Of a DNA stretch of 64,000 nucleotides, positions 63,530-64,000 are shown in pieces (within the stretch, counting starts at the first letter, position 1; each line of letters opens with the position of its first letter). Below the pieces are notes generated by a model. It searched no databases and was not told the origin of the DNA. It saw only the letters and a list, made by a program, of their open reading frames with translations. This DNA comes from Wolbachia endosymbiont (group B) of Parapoynx stratiotata. GTDB taxonomy: Bacteria; Pseudomonadota; Alphaproteobacteria; Rickettsiales; Anaplasmataceae. The stretch spans positions 1,054,001-1,118,000 of the forward strand of contig NZ_OX366335.1 in NCBI RefSeq assembly GCF_947250635.1. The letters are read 5' to 3'. Made by a program: the position numbers and the translations under genes.

Positions 63530-63556
63530 TTTTAGTAATTAGGTTGGGGTAAAACA

Positions 63557-64000
63557 ATGAAGAGTTTTAAATGGCTACTTAATCAAGTCAGACTTTCATG
63601 GATTAGCTTAATATCAAAAGTAAAGAGCTTTTTTCAAACTAACGATACACATCATCAAACAACTGCTAGCAATGGAAATGATCATACAAGAAAAATAAGT
63701 GTAGAAAATACAATAGAGGAGAAAGTTAATGAAGAGGATGTATGGTATGATTCTCTGAAAGAACAAGAGCCAGGTGAAAAAGAAAGAGATCTGGATGAAG
63801 AAGAATTTTTTGATGCTATTGAAAATTTGGATGAAGAGGAAGTGAGTGCTAACATAGAAGGAAAAGAGTATGAAAAAAATAAGTACTATAGTCTACAAGA
63901 TGGTCTACAAGAAAAAAATGAATTTGATCACACAACGCACACTCTTACACTTGCTTTTGAAATTGAAAAGCCATTTCCAGACTCTGACCTTAGTAAATTT
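63557..64000 (+). CDS. FFAT-motif protein, partial (host ER-contact candidate)
   Basis: The first 148 codons of a gene running off the window. The N-terminus is amphipathic and hydrophobic (FKWLLNQVRLSWISLISKVKSFF), followed by an acidic, probably disordered region. At residues 83-89 stands EFFDAIE, preceded by LDEE and followed by NLDEEE. This is the canonical FFAT motif (EFFDAxE with an acidic tract) that binds the MSP domain of VAP proteins on the host ER. A weaker motif-like VWYDSLKE lies at 62-69. A near-consensus promoter is at 63501 and the ribosome binding site AGGTTGGGG precedes ATG. No other domain is visible in the part seen. Confidence 0.75.
   Translation, partial: MKSFKWLLNQVRLSWISLISKVKSFFQTNDTHHQTTASNGNDHTRKISVENTIEEKVNEEDVWYDSLKEQEPGEKERDLDEEEFFDAIENLDEEEVSANIEGKEYEKNKYYSLQDGLQEKNEFDHTTHTLTLAFEIEKPFPDSDLSKF

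Overview
The window is AT-rich alphaproteobacterial DNA from a Wolbachia-like endosymbiont (Rickettsiales). It carries most of a WO-type prophage, the phage's eukaryotic-association (effector) region, and a block of core chromosome. The basis is the gene content and order: a lambda-like head, a P2-like contractile tail, ankyrin genes, a large serine recombinase, then the core cluster rpsB-tsf-pyrH-frr.

Layout. 1-2100 is a group II intron whose 3' end is cut by an IS256-family element. 2188-2653 is a RelE/antitoxin pair. 2715-10441 (minus) is a tail operon: tube, sheath, fibre-type proteins. 10525-15982 (minus) is a replication operon with three related ATPases, and 16082-16570 encodes a small phage sigma factor. 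A 540-base AT-rich divergent region follows. 17151-35640 (plus) is the virion operon: RuvC-like nuclease, ParB-methyltransferase, a four-helix membrane cargo protein, terminase, ankyrin protein, portal, protease, decoration, capsid, tail completion, baseplate V/PAAR/W/J, tail protein I. 35809-38933 holds two ankyrin genes, a DUF2924 protein and the serine recombinase. 39002-42819 is a nested IS256/IS481 wreck at the place where many WO phages carry cif genes. 43360-53451 is an effector island: two related minus-strand proteins and a 1787-residue OTU-ankyrin-OTU-NB-ARC-TPR protein. 53636-55151 holds a lone BRCT gene and a decayed IS256 relative. From 55173 the chromosome is ordinary: pstS, frr, pyrH, tsf, rpsB, tRNA-Asp, yajC, glmS. 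Then come an IS481 relic and two host-interface candidates, the last running off the window.

Main points. (1) Three phage operons start with the same promoter-like element (GCGGAC, 15-16 bases, CGTACATATATA), next to a phage gene for a small ECF-like sigma factor; I infer a phage-specific transcription circuit. (2) The 1787-residue protein joins two OTU-type deubiquitinase-like domains to an NLR-like NB-ARC/TPR core and ends with a nuclear-localisation-like patch. (3) The partial gene at the right edge has a textbook FFAT motif (EFFDAIE, acidic flank), which in eukaryotes binds the ER protein VAP. (4) The membrane cargo gene inserted beside the terminase has an EPIYA-like motif and is flanked by a duplication. 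(5) One IS256 copy has an 8-base target duplication and replaces only the last residues of baseplate J. No tape-measure, gpX, gpD, lysis or cif genes are visible, so the prophage here is incomplete or continues to the left. No database search was run; family names rest on motifs and gene order.
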